DNA of 64,000 nt, from positions 1 through 64,000 of the forward strand of contig CAYVQP010000006.1 of NCBI GenBank assembly GCA_964452775.1, in the 5' to 3' direction. The position numbers and the translations under genes were made by a program. Below, piece after piece: positions 48,687 through 58,064 of this stretch. Position 1 is the first letter of the stretch; each line of letters starts with the position of its first letter. The notes under the pieces are model-generated. The model ran no database searches, was not told the origin of the DNA, and saw nothing but the letters and a program-made list of their open reading frames with translations. This DNA is from JACKCB01 sp964452775 (lineage in GTDB: Bacteria > Chloroflexota > Anaerolineae > Promineifilales > Promineifilaceae).

Positions 48687-49957
48687 GCGGGCGAGTGCAG
48701 GCGTTGTTGCAGTCGGCCGGCATGCGCCACGCGCTGGTGATGTCGGCAGCCACCTTTCTCGCCGGCGGGCTGGACTATCTTTTCCAGATATATACCGGCC
48801 GCATGTTGGCCCCGGCTGAGTACGGCGTCTTTATTGCGGTGACCGCCCTCTTGCAAGTCGCAGTTTATCTGACAAACAGCATTCGCAATGTTATGGCTTA
48901 TTACACGGCTGAGATTGCGGTGGAGCCGGATTCACAGTCGCAAATCGGCCGTTTCTTGCGCCGCGGTTGGCGCTGGGCCTGGCGATGGGGCGCGATAGCG
49001 CTGGCGCTGACGCTGCTGGTCAGCCCAATTGTGAAGTCCTTTTTGCATATTCCCACTGTTTGGCCGCTGGTTGCGGCGGCGCTGACAATGCTGCTGCTCT
49101 TTCTGCGCCCAATCACCGATGGAACCTTGCAGGGCATCCAGCGCTTCGGCGGGCTGGGCTCGGTGCAGGTGGTTCAGGCGGCGGCCCGGCTGCTATTGGG
49201 CGCAATGCTGCTCGTGCTGGGTTGGCAGGCGTTCGGCGCTTTGCTGGCGCTTCCGCTGGCTATGGCCGTGGCTCTCTTGCTTGGAGTCTGGCTGCTACGG
49301 CCTTTGTTTCACGCCGGCGAGCACGAGAAAGCCAGTCGTGCGGTGAGCTGGAACTACTCCTTGCTCACCCTAAGCGGCCTACTTTTCTTCGCCCTGATCA
49401 TTAACCTGGACGCGATTGCTGTGAAGAGGGTGTTCAGCCCGGAGATCGCCGGCAACTATGGGCCGGTGGTGACCCTGGCGAAGATGAACCTGTTCATCCC
49501 GTTAGCAATGGGGTTGGTGCTCTTTCCGAAGGTGACGCAGCGCCTGGCGCTGGGTCGCGACCCCCGGCCTATTCTGTTGCTGGCCCTGGCGGCAGCTACC
49601 CTTCCCGGCTTGCTGCTCACTGTGCTCTTTCTATTTGTTCCCGGCCCACTGGTCGAGGCGCTTTTTGGCGGCGCGTATGCCAATCCGGGGCCGTTACTGG
49701 GCGTGGTTGGGTTGGCGACGACGTGCTTTGCCGGGATGAACATCTGGCTTAATTACGCGCTGTCGGCGGAGCGGCCCGCTTACGTGGCGGCGCTCGGCGG
49801 TGTGCTGCTGATTCAGGTCGCCGGCCTGTTGCTGTTTCATGAATCGCTGATGCAGGTCGGCCTGGTCACCCTGGGGGCGGGCCTATTGGGCAACCTGGCC
49901 GGCGCGGCGACGACGCTTGGCGCGGTGGCTGGCCCCCAGCCCATAGGCTATACTTGA
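48683..49957 (+). CDS. Polysaccharide flippase (MOP superfamily, Wzx-like)
   Basis: 424 residues with about 12 membrane helices and little else. The start FLAGGLDYLFQIYTGRMLAPAEYG, split here as FLAGGLDYLF and GRMLAPAEYGVF, is typical of Polysacc_synt/Wzx proteins. These turn lipid-linked oligosaccharides across the inner membrane. ATGA overlap with the previous gene ties it to the operon 43853-49957. Confidence 0.85.
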   Translation: MSGRVQALLQSAGMRHALVMSAATFLAGGLDYLFQIYTGRMLAPAEYGVFIAVTALLQVAVYLTNSIRNVMAYYTAEIAVEPDSQSQIGRFLRRGWRWAWRWGAIALALTLLVSPIVKSFLHIPTVWPLVAAALTMLLLFLRPITDGTLQGIQRFGGLGSVQVVQAAARLLLGAMLLVLGWQAFGALLALPLAMAVALLLGVWLLRPLFHAGEHEKASRAVSWNYSLLTLSGLLFFALIINLDAIAVKRVFSPEIAGNYGPVVTLAKMNLFIPLAMGLVLFPKVTQRLALGRDPRPILLLALAAATLPGLLLTVLFLFVPGPLVEALFGGAYANPGPLLGVVGLATTCFAGMNIWLNYALSAERPAYVAALGGVLLIQVAGLLLFHESLMQVGLVTLGAGLLGNLAGAATTLGAVAGPQPIGYT

Positions 49958-50021
49958 CCAAAGCAGCGATGTTAGCGCAGGTATCCTCCCGCCCTTGCCC
50001 CGTTGCCGGAAATGCAGCCAG

Positions 50022-50918
50022 ATGTCTGAAATGATCAGATGTTCCCTGGGCATCACCGCCCATAATGAAGAAGCCAACATCGGCAAGCTCCTGCAGCGTG
50101 TGCTCCAGCAGCAGCTGGAGAATGTCCAGTTGTGCGAGATCATCGTGGTGATAAGCGGCTGCACGGACAACACGGAAGGGGAAGTGCGCGCCATAATGCC
50201 GCAGGACAGCCGGATTAGCCTGCTGATTCAGGAGAAGCGGGAGGGTAAGGCGTCAGCGATTAACCTGTTCATGCGCCATGCCGGGGAAAAGGTGCTGGTG
50301 TTGTGCAGCGCCGATCTGTTGCCGGAATACGATGCCATTGAGCGATTGGTCGCGCCGCTAGCGGATCCGGAAGTGGGCATGACCAGTTGCCGGCCCGTGC
50401 CGGTAAACGATCCCACTACCTTTATGGGTTTCGGCGTGCACCTGTTGTGGGAGCTGCACCATCAGATCAACCTGCATGGCTTTAAGGCCGGCGAAATGAC
50501 CGCTTTCCGCAAAGTGTTTGAACGCATCCCTTACCACACCGCGGTGGATGAGGCCAGCGTGGAGCCGGTGGTGCGCGGGCAAGGCTACGCCGTGCGCTAT
50601 GTGCCGGAGTCGGTGGTGTACAACAAGGGCGCGGAAACGGTCGCCGACTTTCTGCGCCAGCGGCGGCGCATCTATGCCGGCCATCTGGACGTGAAGGAGA
50701 TGCTGGGTTACAGCGTGGCGACTATGAGCGGCAGCAAGGTCCTGGGATTGTTGCTGCGAAATCTCGACTGGCGGCCGAAGCAATTCGTCTGGACCTGGGC
50801 ATTCGTGGCGCTGGAGGCGTACGGGCGCTTCCTCGGCTGGCGCGACTTCAAGACGAAGAAGAACCACACCGTCTGGGAGATTGCCTCATCAACGAAGGAG
50901 TTGGAGGTTAAGACGTAG
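50022..50918 (+). CDS. GT2 glycosyltransferase
   Basis: 298 residues from ATG 50022 (MSEMIRCSLG); ATG 50031 or 49995 are also in frame. GITAHNEEANIGKLL and EIIVVISGCTDNTE mark the donor-binding start. LCSADLLPE supplies the acidic metal site, and QRRRIYAGH near 215 is a QxxRW-like motif of processive or related GT2 enzymes. A weakly hydrophobic C-terminal part could touch the membrane. It follows the flippase by 64 nt. Confidence 0.85.
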   Translation: MSEMIRCSLGITAHNEEANIGKLLQRVLQQQLENVQLCEIIVVISGCTDNTEGEVRAIMPQDSRISLLIQEKREGKASAINLFMRHAGEKVLVLCSADLLPEYDAIERLVAPLADPEVGMTSCRPVPVNDPTTFMGFGVHLLWELHHQINLHGFKAGEMTAFRKVFERIPYHTAVDEASVEPVVRGQGYAVRYVPESVVYNKGAETVADFLRQRRRIYAGHLDVKEMLGYSVATMSGSKVLGLLLRNLDWRPKQFVWTWAFVALEAYGRFLGWRDFKTKKNHTVWEIASSTKELEVKT

Positions 50919-50943
50919 CCGGCTGGCTGCCTCCAGGTGTCCT

Positions 50944-52161
50944 ATGAACTCAATGCCTGGCGTATTGCTGCGCGTCCCGCTGTTCAAAGCATTTCGTCGC
51001 TTTGGCCGGCCGCGGATGTTGCCACTCAACCTGACCCTTTCGCCATCCCCGAAGTGCAATTCGCGCTGCCTGACTTGCAACATCTGGATGAAGCGCGAGA
51101 ACGAGCTGACCATTGATGAATGGGACAAGGTGTTAGCTTCGCTGGGGCGCGCGCCGTACTGGTTTACGGTGAGCGGCGGTGAGCCGTTCATGTTCCCCGG
51201 CATTGTGGAAATCTGCCAACTTGCCTATGAGCACAACCGGCCAGGCATCATCAACATTCCCACCAACAGCATTCTAAAGACCATTCCCGAGAAGGTAGAG
51301 CGCATCGCCCGCTCATGCCCGCAAAGCCAGCTGATAATCAACCTGTCGCTGGATGGCGTAGGGGAGAAGCACGACTTCATTCGCCAGGTGGCCGGCAACT
51401 TTGAGAAGTTCGAGGAACGCCTGGAGCAATTGCTGGAACTGCAGAAGGGTCTGCCCAATTTGACGGTCGGCATTCACTCGGTTGTTTCCGTCTTCAGCGT
51501 CGGTCACCTGGATGAACTGATCGCCTATGCCGACCAATCCGGCGTGGACCAGTTCATCACGGAGATTGCCGAGCCGCGCGTCGAACTGGATACCGTGGGG
51601 CTGCCAATCACGCCGGACAAGGAGAGTTACGCCGAAGCGATAGACCGGCTGATTGCCTACATTGAGAGCAAACGCTTCAAGGGAATGGCTCGCTTTACGG
51701 AAGCCTTCCGGGTTGAGTATTACCGGCTGGTCAAGCGCATCCTGGCTGAGCAGGATCAGGTCATCCCTTGCTATGCCGGCTGGGCCAGCGCACAGATTTA
51801 CGCTGACGGCACGGTCTGGCCCTGTTGTGTTCGCGCCGACAACCTGGGCAACCTGCGCGACCACAATTACGACTTCAAATCAATCTGGTTTGGCGAGCGA
51901 ATCCGCGAGGTGCGCCGGAGTATCGCCGCCAAAGAGTGTTACTGCCCGCTGGCCAACGCCTCTTACACGAACATGCTGCACCACGGACCGACCTTGATGC
52001 GGGTGGGTTCGAAAATGATCTTGCCGCAACGACCCAAGGCATATCCGTTGCCGAAAGATACGATCCAGCCGGAAATGATTCCACTGCGCGTGGTTGAGAA
52101 GCAGGGAGCACAAGCCGGCGCTGAGCGCGAAGGGGCGCTGCAGCGTCCCGGCGATTCTTGA
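50944..52161 (+). CDS. Radical SAM protein with SPASM-like C-terminus
   Basis: 405 residues from ATG 50944 with AGGTG upstream; the frame is open 21 codons more inside the GT2 gene. The SAM cluster motif is CNSRCLTC (C-x3-C-x2-C) near residue 38, followed by VSGGEPFMFPG. The C-terminal half has cysteines in IPCYAGWASAQIYADG, WPCCVR and ECYCPLA, as in SPASM/twitch domains that hold extra Fe-S clusters. Such enzymes modify peptides, sugars or lipids. Its position after two glycosyltransferases suggests a sugar or carrier substrate. The trp operon promoter begins inside its last codons. Confidence 0.87.
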   Translation: MNSMPGVLLRVPLFKAFRRFGRPRMLPLNLTLSPSPKCNSRCLTCNIWMKRENELTIDEWDKVLASLGRAPYWFTVSGGEPFMFPGIVEICQLAYEHNRPGIINIPTNSILKTIPEKVERIARSCPQSQLIINLSLDGVGEKHDFIRQVAGNFEKFEERLEQLLELQKGLPNLTVGIHSVVSVFSVGHLDELIAYADQSGVDQFITEIAEPRVELDTVGLPITPDKESYAEAIDRLIAYIESKRFKGMARFTEAFRVEYYRLVKRILAEQDQVIPCYAGWASAQIYADGTVWPCCVRADNLGNLRDHNYDFKSIWFGERIREVRRSIAAKECYCPLANASYTNMLHHGPTLMRVGSKMILPQRPKAYPLPKDTIQPEMIPLRVVEKQGAQAGAEREGALQRPGDS

Positions 52162-52186
52162 CACCGGCCGGCGCCCATGCTAAGAT
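52158..52186 (+). promoter_or_regulatory. Promoter of the trp operon
   Basis: -35 TTGACA (52158-52163), 17-nt spacer, -10 TAAGAT (52181-52186) with the TGC extension. It overlaps the end of the radical SAM gene. Start predicted near 52193, just upstream of the T-box stem I. Confidence 0.8.
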
Positions 52187-52192
52187 GGCGCC

Positions 52193-52528
52193 AGTCAATT
52201 GAAAATCGAACAACCATGAACCGGACTAGTATCCGGCGAGGCGAGTCATAGAGAGTCGGCCCATTGGCTGGAAGGCTGACGACGGCGCCGCCGGTGAATG
52301 GACCGGGGAGTTGCCCGGGCGAACGCGATTGCCAATAGCCCTGGCCGGAGTTGCCACCGTTATCATGGCGGAGACCTCGCGCCGAGTTGCGCCGGGTCAA
52401 AAGAAGTGAGGCTGGCAGAGAAACGCGCATTCACGGCGCGTTTTCTTGATCTCCGGCCTAAGCAGGGTGGCACCGCGGGAGATTGCGCGCTCTCGTCCCT
52501 AGATGGGATGAGAGCGCGTTTTGGTTTT
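52193..52528 (+). promoter_or_regulatory. T-box riboswitch, tRNA-Trp specific
   Basis: A complete T-box leader. Stem I has the AGAGAG segment (about 52250), the apical GGCTGGAAGGC and a specifier loop GAATGGACC with TGG, the Trp codon, at 52299-52301. The T-box sequence AGGGTGGCACCGCG is at 52464-52477, with ATCTCC/GGAGAT as the antiterminator base. The terminator stem (52486-52499 with 52505-52518, one G-U pair) ends in a T-run. Uncharged tRNA-Trp should stabilise the antiterminator and turn on trpE, trpS and the genes behind. It explains most of the 430-bp space before trpE. Confidence 0.95.
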
Positions 52529-52591
52529 ATGCGGAAATGTCTCCGCCAACGGCTGCCGTCAAACGCTACCGTTTAGCTGCAAGGTGATTGA

Positions 52592-53982
52592 ATGAAGCGA
52601 ACAGTCTACCAACCGACACTACCGGCTTTCCGAGACCTGGCCGCGGGTGGAGCGAACCTGATCCCCGTCTATCGAGAGTTCTCCGCCGATCTGGAGACGC
52701 CGGTGACTGTCTACCTGAAGCTGATGGATGAGGCCAGCCCTTCATTCCTGCTGGAGTCTGTGGAAGGCGGCGAGCAGGTGGGTCGTTACTCGTTTGTCGG
52801 GGTAAATCCCCGTGGCCTGCTGACGCTGAATGGCCGGGAGGTCGAGCATAGAAACGGTACAACATCGAGCCGCCGGCCACTCGCGCCGGATGAAGACATT
52901 CTTGATGTGCTCAAGTCCGAGCTTTCCCGCTTCCGGCCGGCCGATCTGCCGGACCTACCCCGCTTCAACGGCGGGGTGGTCGGCTATCTGGGCTATGATG
53001 TGGTTCGCGAGTTCGAGCGCTTGCCGGAGACGGCGGCTCATGTGCTGGATGCGCCGGATGCGGTATTCCTGTTGACGGATACGTTGGTGGTCTTTGACCA
53101 TGCCCGCCACCGGCTGCAGATTCTGGCGAACGTTGACCTGACCGGCAGCGACGATGTGGAAGTGGCTTACATGACCGCTGTCGAGCGCATCGAGCGGGTA
53201 AGTGAGCGACTGCTCCGGCCGTTGCCGGCGGTACCACAGCGCCGTTGGGGCGCGCGCCGGCGTTCTACAGGCGAGGCTGTCCTGAGTTCGAACATGACCC
53301 CCGAACGATATCAAGAAATGGTAGCGGCTGCGCGGGAGTATATCGCCGCGGGCGATATTTTCCAGGTGGTGCTGAGCCAGCGGCTGCAGCGGGAAACTAG
53401 CGCCCACCCATTCGCAATCTATCGGGCGCTGCGCATGTTGAATCCATCGCCCTATATGTTCTACTTTGACTTCGGCTCCCTGGATCTGCAGGTAATCGGC
53501 GCTTCGCCGGAAATGCACGTCCGCTTTGAGGATGGCCTGGCGCATGTGCGNNNNNNNNNNNNNNNNNNNNNNNNNNNNNNNNNNNNNNNNNNNNNNNNNN
53601 NNNNNNNNNNNNNNNNNNNNNNNNNNNNNNNNNNNNNNNNNNNNNNNNNNCCGACCTGGATGCCTTTGATTTGCTGCGGGCGACGTTCCCGGCCGGCACG
53701 GTCAGCGGCGCGCCGAAGGTACGGGCCATGGAGATCATCGAGGAACTGGAAGGCGAGCGCCGGGTGTTATATGCCGGCGCGATCGGCTATGTCAGCTATG
53801 ACGGCAGCATGGACACCTGCATTGCCATACGAACGATGTTGATGCAAGGCGAGACGGTGTACATTCAGGCCGGGGCCGGTATTGTCGCCGACAGCAATCC
53901 CATGCGCGAGCACGAGGAATGCATGAACAAAGCCCGCGCCCTGGCGGTGGCCGTTGAGCGGGCTGAACAAGGCTTGTTGTGA
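52592..53982 (+). CDS. trpE: Anthranilate synthase component I (interrupted by a true gap)
   Basis: Converts chorismate to anthranilate with the glutaminase TrpG. The N-terminal part runs from ATG 52592 (AAGGTG upstream) to 53550 and ends at EMHVRFEDGLAHV. Coding resumes at 53653 in a different frame with DLDAFDLLRATFPAGTVSGAPKVRAM and continues to EQGLL. The missing middle should hold PIAGTRPRG, EERAEH-like and SHVxH motifs, about 80-85 residues by comparison with known TrpE, so the 100 N is only a placeholder. N-terminal feedback residues (ESVEGGEQVGRYSF) are present. Confidence 0.93.
53551..53650. other. True assembly gap within trpE
   Basis: 100 N whose flanks do not overlap. The frame differs on the two sides and about 80-85 conserved TrpE residues are absent, so roughly 240-260 bp are missing rather than 100. 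Confidence 0.85.
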
Positions 53983-54030
53983 TAGCCGGCAAGCGAAAGA
54001 AATTGACAACAGAGATAGGCGATAGCGAGT

Positions 54031-55047
54031 ATGGAAAAGAGACGAGTATTTAGCGGCATCCAACCCACCGGCAACACCCACCTGGGCAACTACCTGGGAG
54101 CAATCCGCAATTGGGTAGCCGGACAGGCGGAAAAGACCAACTATTTTTGCGTGGTTGACCTGCATAGTCTGACCGTGCCACAGGACCCGGCTGAATTACG
54201 CTACCAGACGCGTTCAATGGCGGCCATGCTGTTAGCCTGCGGGATAGATCTGCAAGTGAGCACGGTATTCATTCAAAGTCACGTGGTGGCGCATGCTGAG
54301 GCCTGCTGGCTGTTGAACTGTGTGACGCCGCTCGGCTGGCTGCAACGCATGACGCAGTTTAAGGTGAAGGCGGAGACGCAGGAGAGCGTCTCCACCGGCC
54401 TGCTGGACTACCCGGTCCTACAGGCCGGCGACATCATCCTCTATGATGCCCATGAGGTGCCTGTCGGCGAGGATCAGCGGCAGCACGTGGAACTGTCGCG
54501 GGACATCGCGCAGCGCTTCAACAGCCTTTATGGCGAGGAGTTCTTTGTGCTGCCGGAAGTAATGATCCCGCCGGTTGGCGCCCGGGTCATGGCTCTGAAC
54601 GACCCTACGATGAAGATGTCGAAGAGCTTTGCTCACGTTCGCGGCCATGCGGTGCGTATGCTGGATGAGCCTGACGAGATCATGTATGCCTTCAAAAGGG
54701 CGGTGACTGATTCTGGACGCGAGATCCGCTTCTCAAATGATCCGGAGAAGGCCGGCGTTGACAACCTGCTGACAATTTACAAGGCCGTCACCGGCAAGAG
54801 CGAGTCCGAAGTTGAGGCCGATTTCGCCAATGCGCGCGGCTATGGGGATCTCAAGACGGGTGTGGCGGAGGTGGTGATTGAACTATTGGCTCCGATCAAG
54901 GCGCGCCATGAGCGCCTCATGGGCGACCCGGCAGAGCTGGACCGGCTGCTGGCGACAGGGGCGGAACAGGCAGCGTCGGTATCCATGCCCAAAGTCGCCG
55001 CCATGAAAGAATTGATGGGACTGGTGTTGCCGGGGCGAGGAGGATGA
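54031..55047 (+). CDS. trpS: Tryptophanyl-tRNA synthetase
   Basis: 338 residues, a class I synthetase that charges tRNA-Trp. GIQPTGNTHLGNYLGA holds the HIGH-like signature (THLGN), and MKMSKSF near 192 is the KMSKS loop. GEDQRQHVELSRDIA is the Trp-specific segment. It lies between trpE and trpG under the Trp T-box, so charging and synthesis respond to the same signal. Length matches the family (about 330). Confidence 0.96.
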   Translation: MEKRRVFSGIQPTGNTHLGNYLGAIRNWVAGQAEKTNYFCVVDLHSLTVPQDPAELRYQTRSMAAMLLACGIDLQVSTVFIQSHVVAHAEACWLLNCVTPLGWLQRMTQFKVKAETQESVSTGLLDYPVLQAGDIILYDAHEVPVGEDQRQHVELSRDIAQRFNSLYGEEFFVLPEVMIPPVGARVMALNDPTMKMSKSFAHVRGHAVRMLDEPDEIMYAFKRAVTDSGREIRFSNDPEKAGVDNLLTIYKAVTGKSESEVEADFANARGYGDLKTGVAEVVIELLAPIKARHERLMGDPAELDRLLATGAEQAASVSMPKVAAMKELMGLVLPGRGG

Positions 55048-55071
55048 GCGTTCTGATGCGGAGGCAAGTAC

Positions 55072-55653
55072 ATGACCGTCCTGCTGGTTGACAACTACGA
55101 CTCGTTTACTTACAACCTCGCCCAATACCTGGGCGAGCTTGGCGCGGAATTGCTGGTCAGGCGCAACGACGCGATCAGCGTGGAGGATGTCCGCGAATTG
55201 GCGCCCTCCCACATCGTGATCTCACCCGGCCCCGGCGACCCGGACGATGGCGGCATCTCCAATGACCTGATCCGCGAGTTCGGGCCGGCCACGCCGATAC
55301 TGGGCGTCTGTTTGGGACATCAGTGCATCGGCCATGTTTACGGCGGGCAGGTGAGCCGGGCGCCCCGGCTGATGCACGGCAAGACGTCGGCCATTTACCA
55401 TCGCGGTAAGGGCCTGTTTGACGGCATACCCAGCCCGTTCCGTGCCACCCGCTACCACTCGCTGATCGTTGAAGAGCCGTTGCCGGAAGTCCTGGCGGTG
55501 ACCGCCTTTACCCGTGAAGGGGAACTGATGGGTGTGCAGCATCGCGAGTATCCGGTGGTTGGCGTGCAGTTCCACCCGGAAAGTATCCTGACGGAGCACG
55601 GCAAACGGTTGCTGCGCAATTTTCTGGACGGTCGCATGCGGAACGGCCATTAG
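55072..55653 (+). CDS. trpG: Anthranilate synthase component II (glutamine amidotransferase)
   Basis: 193 residues, class I amidotransferase that supplies ammonia to TrpE. Oxyanion strand SPGPGDPDDGG, nucleophile Cys in GVCLGHQCIGH (about 78-88), and the His-Glu pair in VQFHPESILTEHG. TrpG often doubles as PabA. GGAGG lies 8 nt upstream of the ATG. It precedes trpD by 10 nt. Confidence 0.96.
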   Translation: MTVLLVDNYDSFTYNLAQYLGELGAELLVRRNDAISVEDVRELAPSHIVISPGPGDPDDGGISNDLIREFGPATPILGVCLGHQCIGHVYGGQVSRAPRLMHGKTSAIYHRGKGLFDGIPSPFRATRYHSLIVEEPLPEVLAVTAFTREGELMGVQHREYPVVGVQFHPESILTEHGKRLLRNFLDGRMRNGH

Positions 55654-55663
55654 GAGCAGCGAG

Positions 55664-56695
55664 ATGTCTATCAAGGCGGCTATTGCTGAGGTAATCAACG
55701 GGCGCGATCTGGCCCAGGGGCAGGCGGAAGCGGCCATGGACGAGATCATGGACGGTCTGGCGACCCCGGCCCAGATCGGCGGCTACCTGACCGCGTTACG
55801 CATGAAGGGCGAGACGGTGGATGAGATCGCCGGCAGCGCGCGTTCCATGCGGGCGCACGTGGTGAAGGTGAATGCCGGGTTAGTCCCCGGCGAGATATTG
55901 GTTGACACCTGCGGAACGGGCGGGGACGGCGCGCATACCTTCAATATCTCCACCACTACGGCCTTTGTCGTCGCCGGCTGTGGGGTCAGGGTCGCCAAGC
56001 ACGGCAATCGGGCAGCCAGCAGCCACTCCGGCTCGGCCGATGTGTTGCTGGCGCTTGGCGGCAACCTGGACCTATCAGCAGAGGATGTTGCTGCATGCAT
56101 ACGGGAGGTAGGGATTGGTTTCCTGTATGCCGTCAACCATCACCCGGCCATGCGCCATGCCATCGGCCCGCGCAGGGAGTTGGGCCAGCGCACGATCTTT
56201 AATTTGCTTGGCCCGCTGACCAATCCGGCTGGAGCCGGACATCAACTAATCGGCGTTTATGATGCCGAGCTAACTGAGCCACTGGCGCGGGTGCTCGGCG
56301 AGCTGGGCAGCCGGGCTGCACTTGTCGTTCACGGGACGGACGGGCTGGACGAGTTGACAACGACCGGAAGCAATCAGGTCAGCCAGCTGAAGGATGGTCG
56401 GGTAACCACCTTCACCTTCGACCCCGATGTGTTGGGCCTGCCCCGGGCAACGCTGGATGATCTGCGCGGCGGTGAGCCGGCTGAGAACGCGCAGATTACC
56501 CGCGATATTCTGAGCGGCTACGACAGTGGGCCTCGTCGCGACATTGTCTTGCTGAACGCGGCGGCTGCCCTTTCGCTGGAGAATGGCGACTGGATGGCCG
56601 GCCTCCAGGCCGCGCGTGGAGCCATAGAGAGTGGTGCGGCATTACGGGTCCTCGATGACTGGATTGCGACGACCGGTCGCCTCGCCGCGCGTTAA
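55664..56695 (+). CDS. trpD: Anthranilate phosphoribosyltransferase
   Basis: 343 residues; joins anthranilate to PRPP. The PRPP-binding DTCGTGGDGAHTFNIST (about 82-98), KHGNRAASSHSGSADVL (about 109-125) and GPRRELGQRTIFNLLGPLTNP region are intact. Full family length. The next gene begins with GTG directly after its stop. Confidence 0.96.
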   Translation: MSIKAAIAEVINGRDLAQGQAEAAMDEIMDGLATPAQIGGYLTALRMKGETVDEIAGSARSMRAHVVKVNAGLVPGEILVDTCGTGGDGAHTFNISTTTAFVVAGCGVRVAKHGNRAASSHSGSADVLLALGGNLDLSAEDVAACIREVGIGFLYAVNHHPAMRHAIGPRRELGQRTIFNLLGPLTNPAGAGHQLIGVYDAELTEPLARVLGELGSRAALVVHGTDGLDELTTTGSNQVSQLKDGRVTTFTFDPDVLGLPRATLDDLRGGEPAENAQITRDILSGYDSGPRRDIVLLNAAAALSLENGDWMAGLQAARGAIESGAALRVLDDWIATTGRLAAR

Positions 56696-58009
56696 GTGAT
56701 GCCCAGGATCGGCCGGCTAGCCACCGACCTGCTGATGCTGTTGATCCCTTTCTCGACCTTCTGGCCGCTCGGAAAGCCGGTGGTTGAAGGCGTTCTGCCG
56801 TTCTATGTTACCTGGGGAGTCCATCTTTCCGACATTGCGCTGGTTCTGGTACTTATCTTTGGGCTGCTGCAGTCCCGGCCGTGGCTACCTGGACCACGTG
56901 TCTTCTTCTGGCCGCTGCTTGGCCTCTGTCTGATGGCGCTGCTGTCATCCATTGTCGCCTACTCGCCGGCATTTGCGCTCTACACTACCTTTCGTTGGGC
57001 GCTGTCGTTGCTGGTCTATCTCTGGCTGGTGCAACCGCAAGTGAACGCGCCGCGGGCCGTGCGGGTGCTCATCATCGGCCTATGTGTTCAGGTGCTGGTT
57101 GGCGTGCTGCAGGTTATGAACCAGGGGCCACTGGGACTGCCCTATGAACTGGCGCTACCGGCCCATCTGTCGGGCGCGGCGATCATCCCGGTTGAGGGGG
57201 AGCGCTGGCTAAGGGCTTATGGGCTTACTTTCCATCCCAATGTACTCGGTGGATATCTGGCGTTCGCCGTCATCGCGTGCGCGGCGCTGTTAAGGAGTCG
57301 CGCCTGGACCTTTGTCTGGTGGTGGCTGTGGATCGGACTGTTTCTGACTTTCTCGCGAGCGGCGTGGATTGCTGCGGCGCTCGGTGTATCTATCACGATT
57401 GTCTGGCTGGCGCTGCGCGAAAGGATCTGGAGGAGACGCGCGCTCGAAGCGTTTGCCGGCGCTGCGATCTTGCTTGCTATTTGCGCGGTGGTATGGTTGC
57501 CGCAGCTTGCCACCCGAATTGAGCCTCTAACGGCGCGACTTGGGCTGGGCGCTGCGCAGTCCGTCGAGAACCCTATTTCGCCGCTCGAAGAACGATCACT
57601 GGACGAGCGAGAGGAGTTCTTGCATCTCAGCCTGGATTTTGTTGCCCAACGGCCGTTCACCGGCGTGGGCGCGGGTGGCTTTCCGATCGCAATCGTGGCC
57701 GAAGGCATCCAGGTCTTACCGCAGTTCGCTCATATCGTCCCATTAACCCTGGCGGCTGAGGTTGGGGCGCCGGCTGCCATATTGTGGTTGGCGCTCTGGC
57801 TTGGCGGCGCGTGGCAACTGGCTGTCCATTGGCGTTCTGATGATCCCTGGCGCATCGTGCTCCTAACCGGCTGGCTGGCCATCGGGCTGATCGCGCTGGT
57901 GGACTCGTATCCCTGGAGCCTGGATGCCGGCCGGCTGCTGACGGTGACCGCTCTGGGATTGGCCGGCAATCGTCTGGCACACGCAAATACGGAGGTCCTT
58001 GCAGAATGA
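56696..58009 (+). CDS. O-antigen ligase/polymerase family membrane protein
   Basis: 437 residues, almost all membrane helices (about 12). The Wzy_C region carries LRAYGLTFHPNVLGGYLAF, then LFLTFSRAAWIAAALG (about 215-230), and FTGVGAGGFPIAIV near 320, typical of WaaL/Wzy-like ligases that join polysaccharide to a lipid or protein acceptor. It starts at GTG 56696 or ATG 56699, directly on the trpD stop, and sits between trpD and trpC. It would then be co-transcribed with tryptophan genes, an odd place for a surface-glycan enzyme. Confidence 0.85.
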   Translation: MMPRIGRLATDLLMLLIPFSTFWPLGKPVVEGVLPFYVTWGVHLSDIALVLVLIFGLLQSRPWLPGPRVFFWPLLGLCLMALLSSIVAYSPAFALYTTFRWALSLLVYLWLVQPQVNAPRAVRVLIIGLCVQVLVGVLQVMNQGPLGLPYELALPAHLSGAAIIPVEGERWLRAYGLTFHPNVLGGYLAFAVIACAALLRSRAWTFVWWWLWIGLFLTFSRAAWIAAALGVSITIVWLALRERIWRRRALEAFAGAAILLAICAVVWLPQLATRIEPLTARLGLGAAQSVENPISPLEERSLDEREEFLHLSLDFVAQRPFTGVGAGGFPIAIVAEGIQVLPQFAHIVPLTLAAEVGAPAAILWLALWLGGAWQLAVHWRSDDPWRIVLLTGWLAIGLIALVDSYPWSLDAGRLLTVTALGLAGNRLAHANTEVLAE

Positions 58010-58064
58010 CCATTGCTACCTCCTTCGGGCTGTGCGAACCGGCGCGCTCCACTTGCGACGAAAG

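Noticed and set aside
53653..53842. Tail of the first trpE frame beyond the gap
   Set aside because: Out of frame after the N run; the TrpE C-terminus reads clearly in another frame up to 53982.
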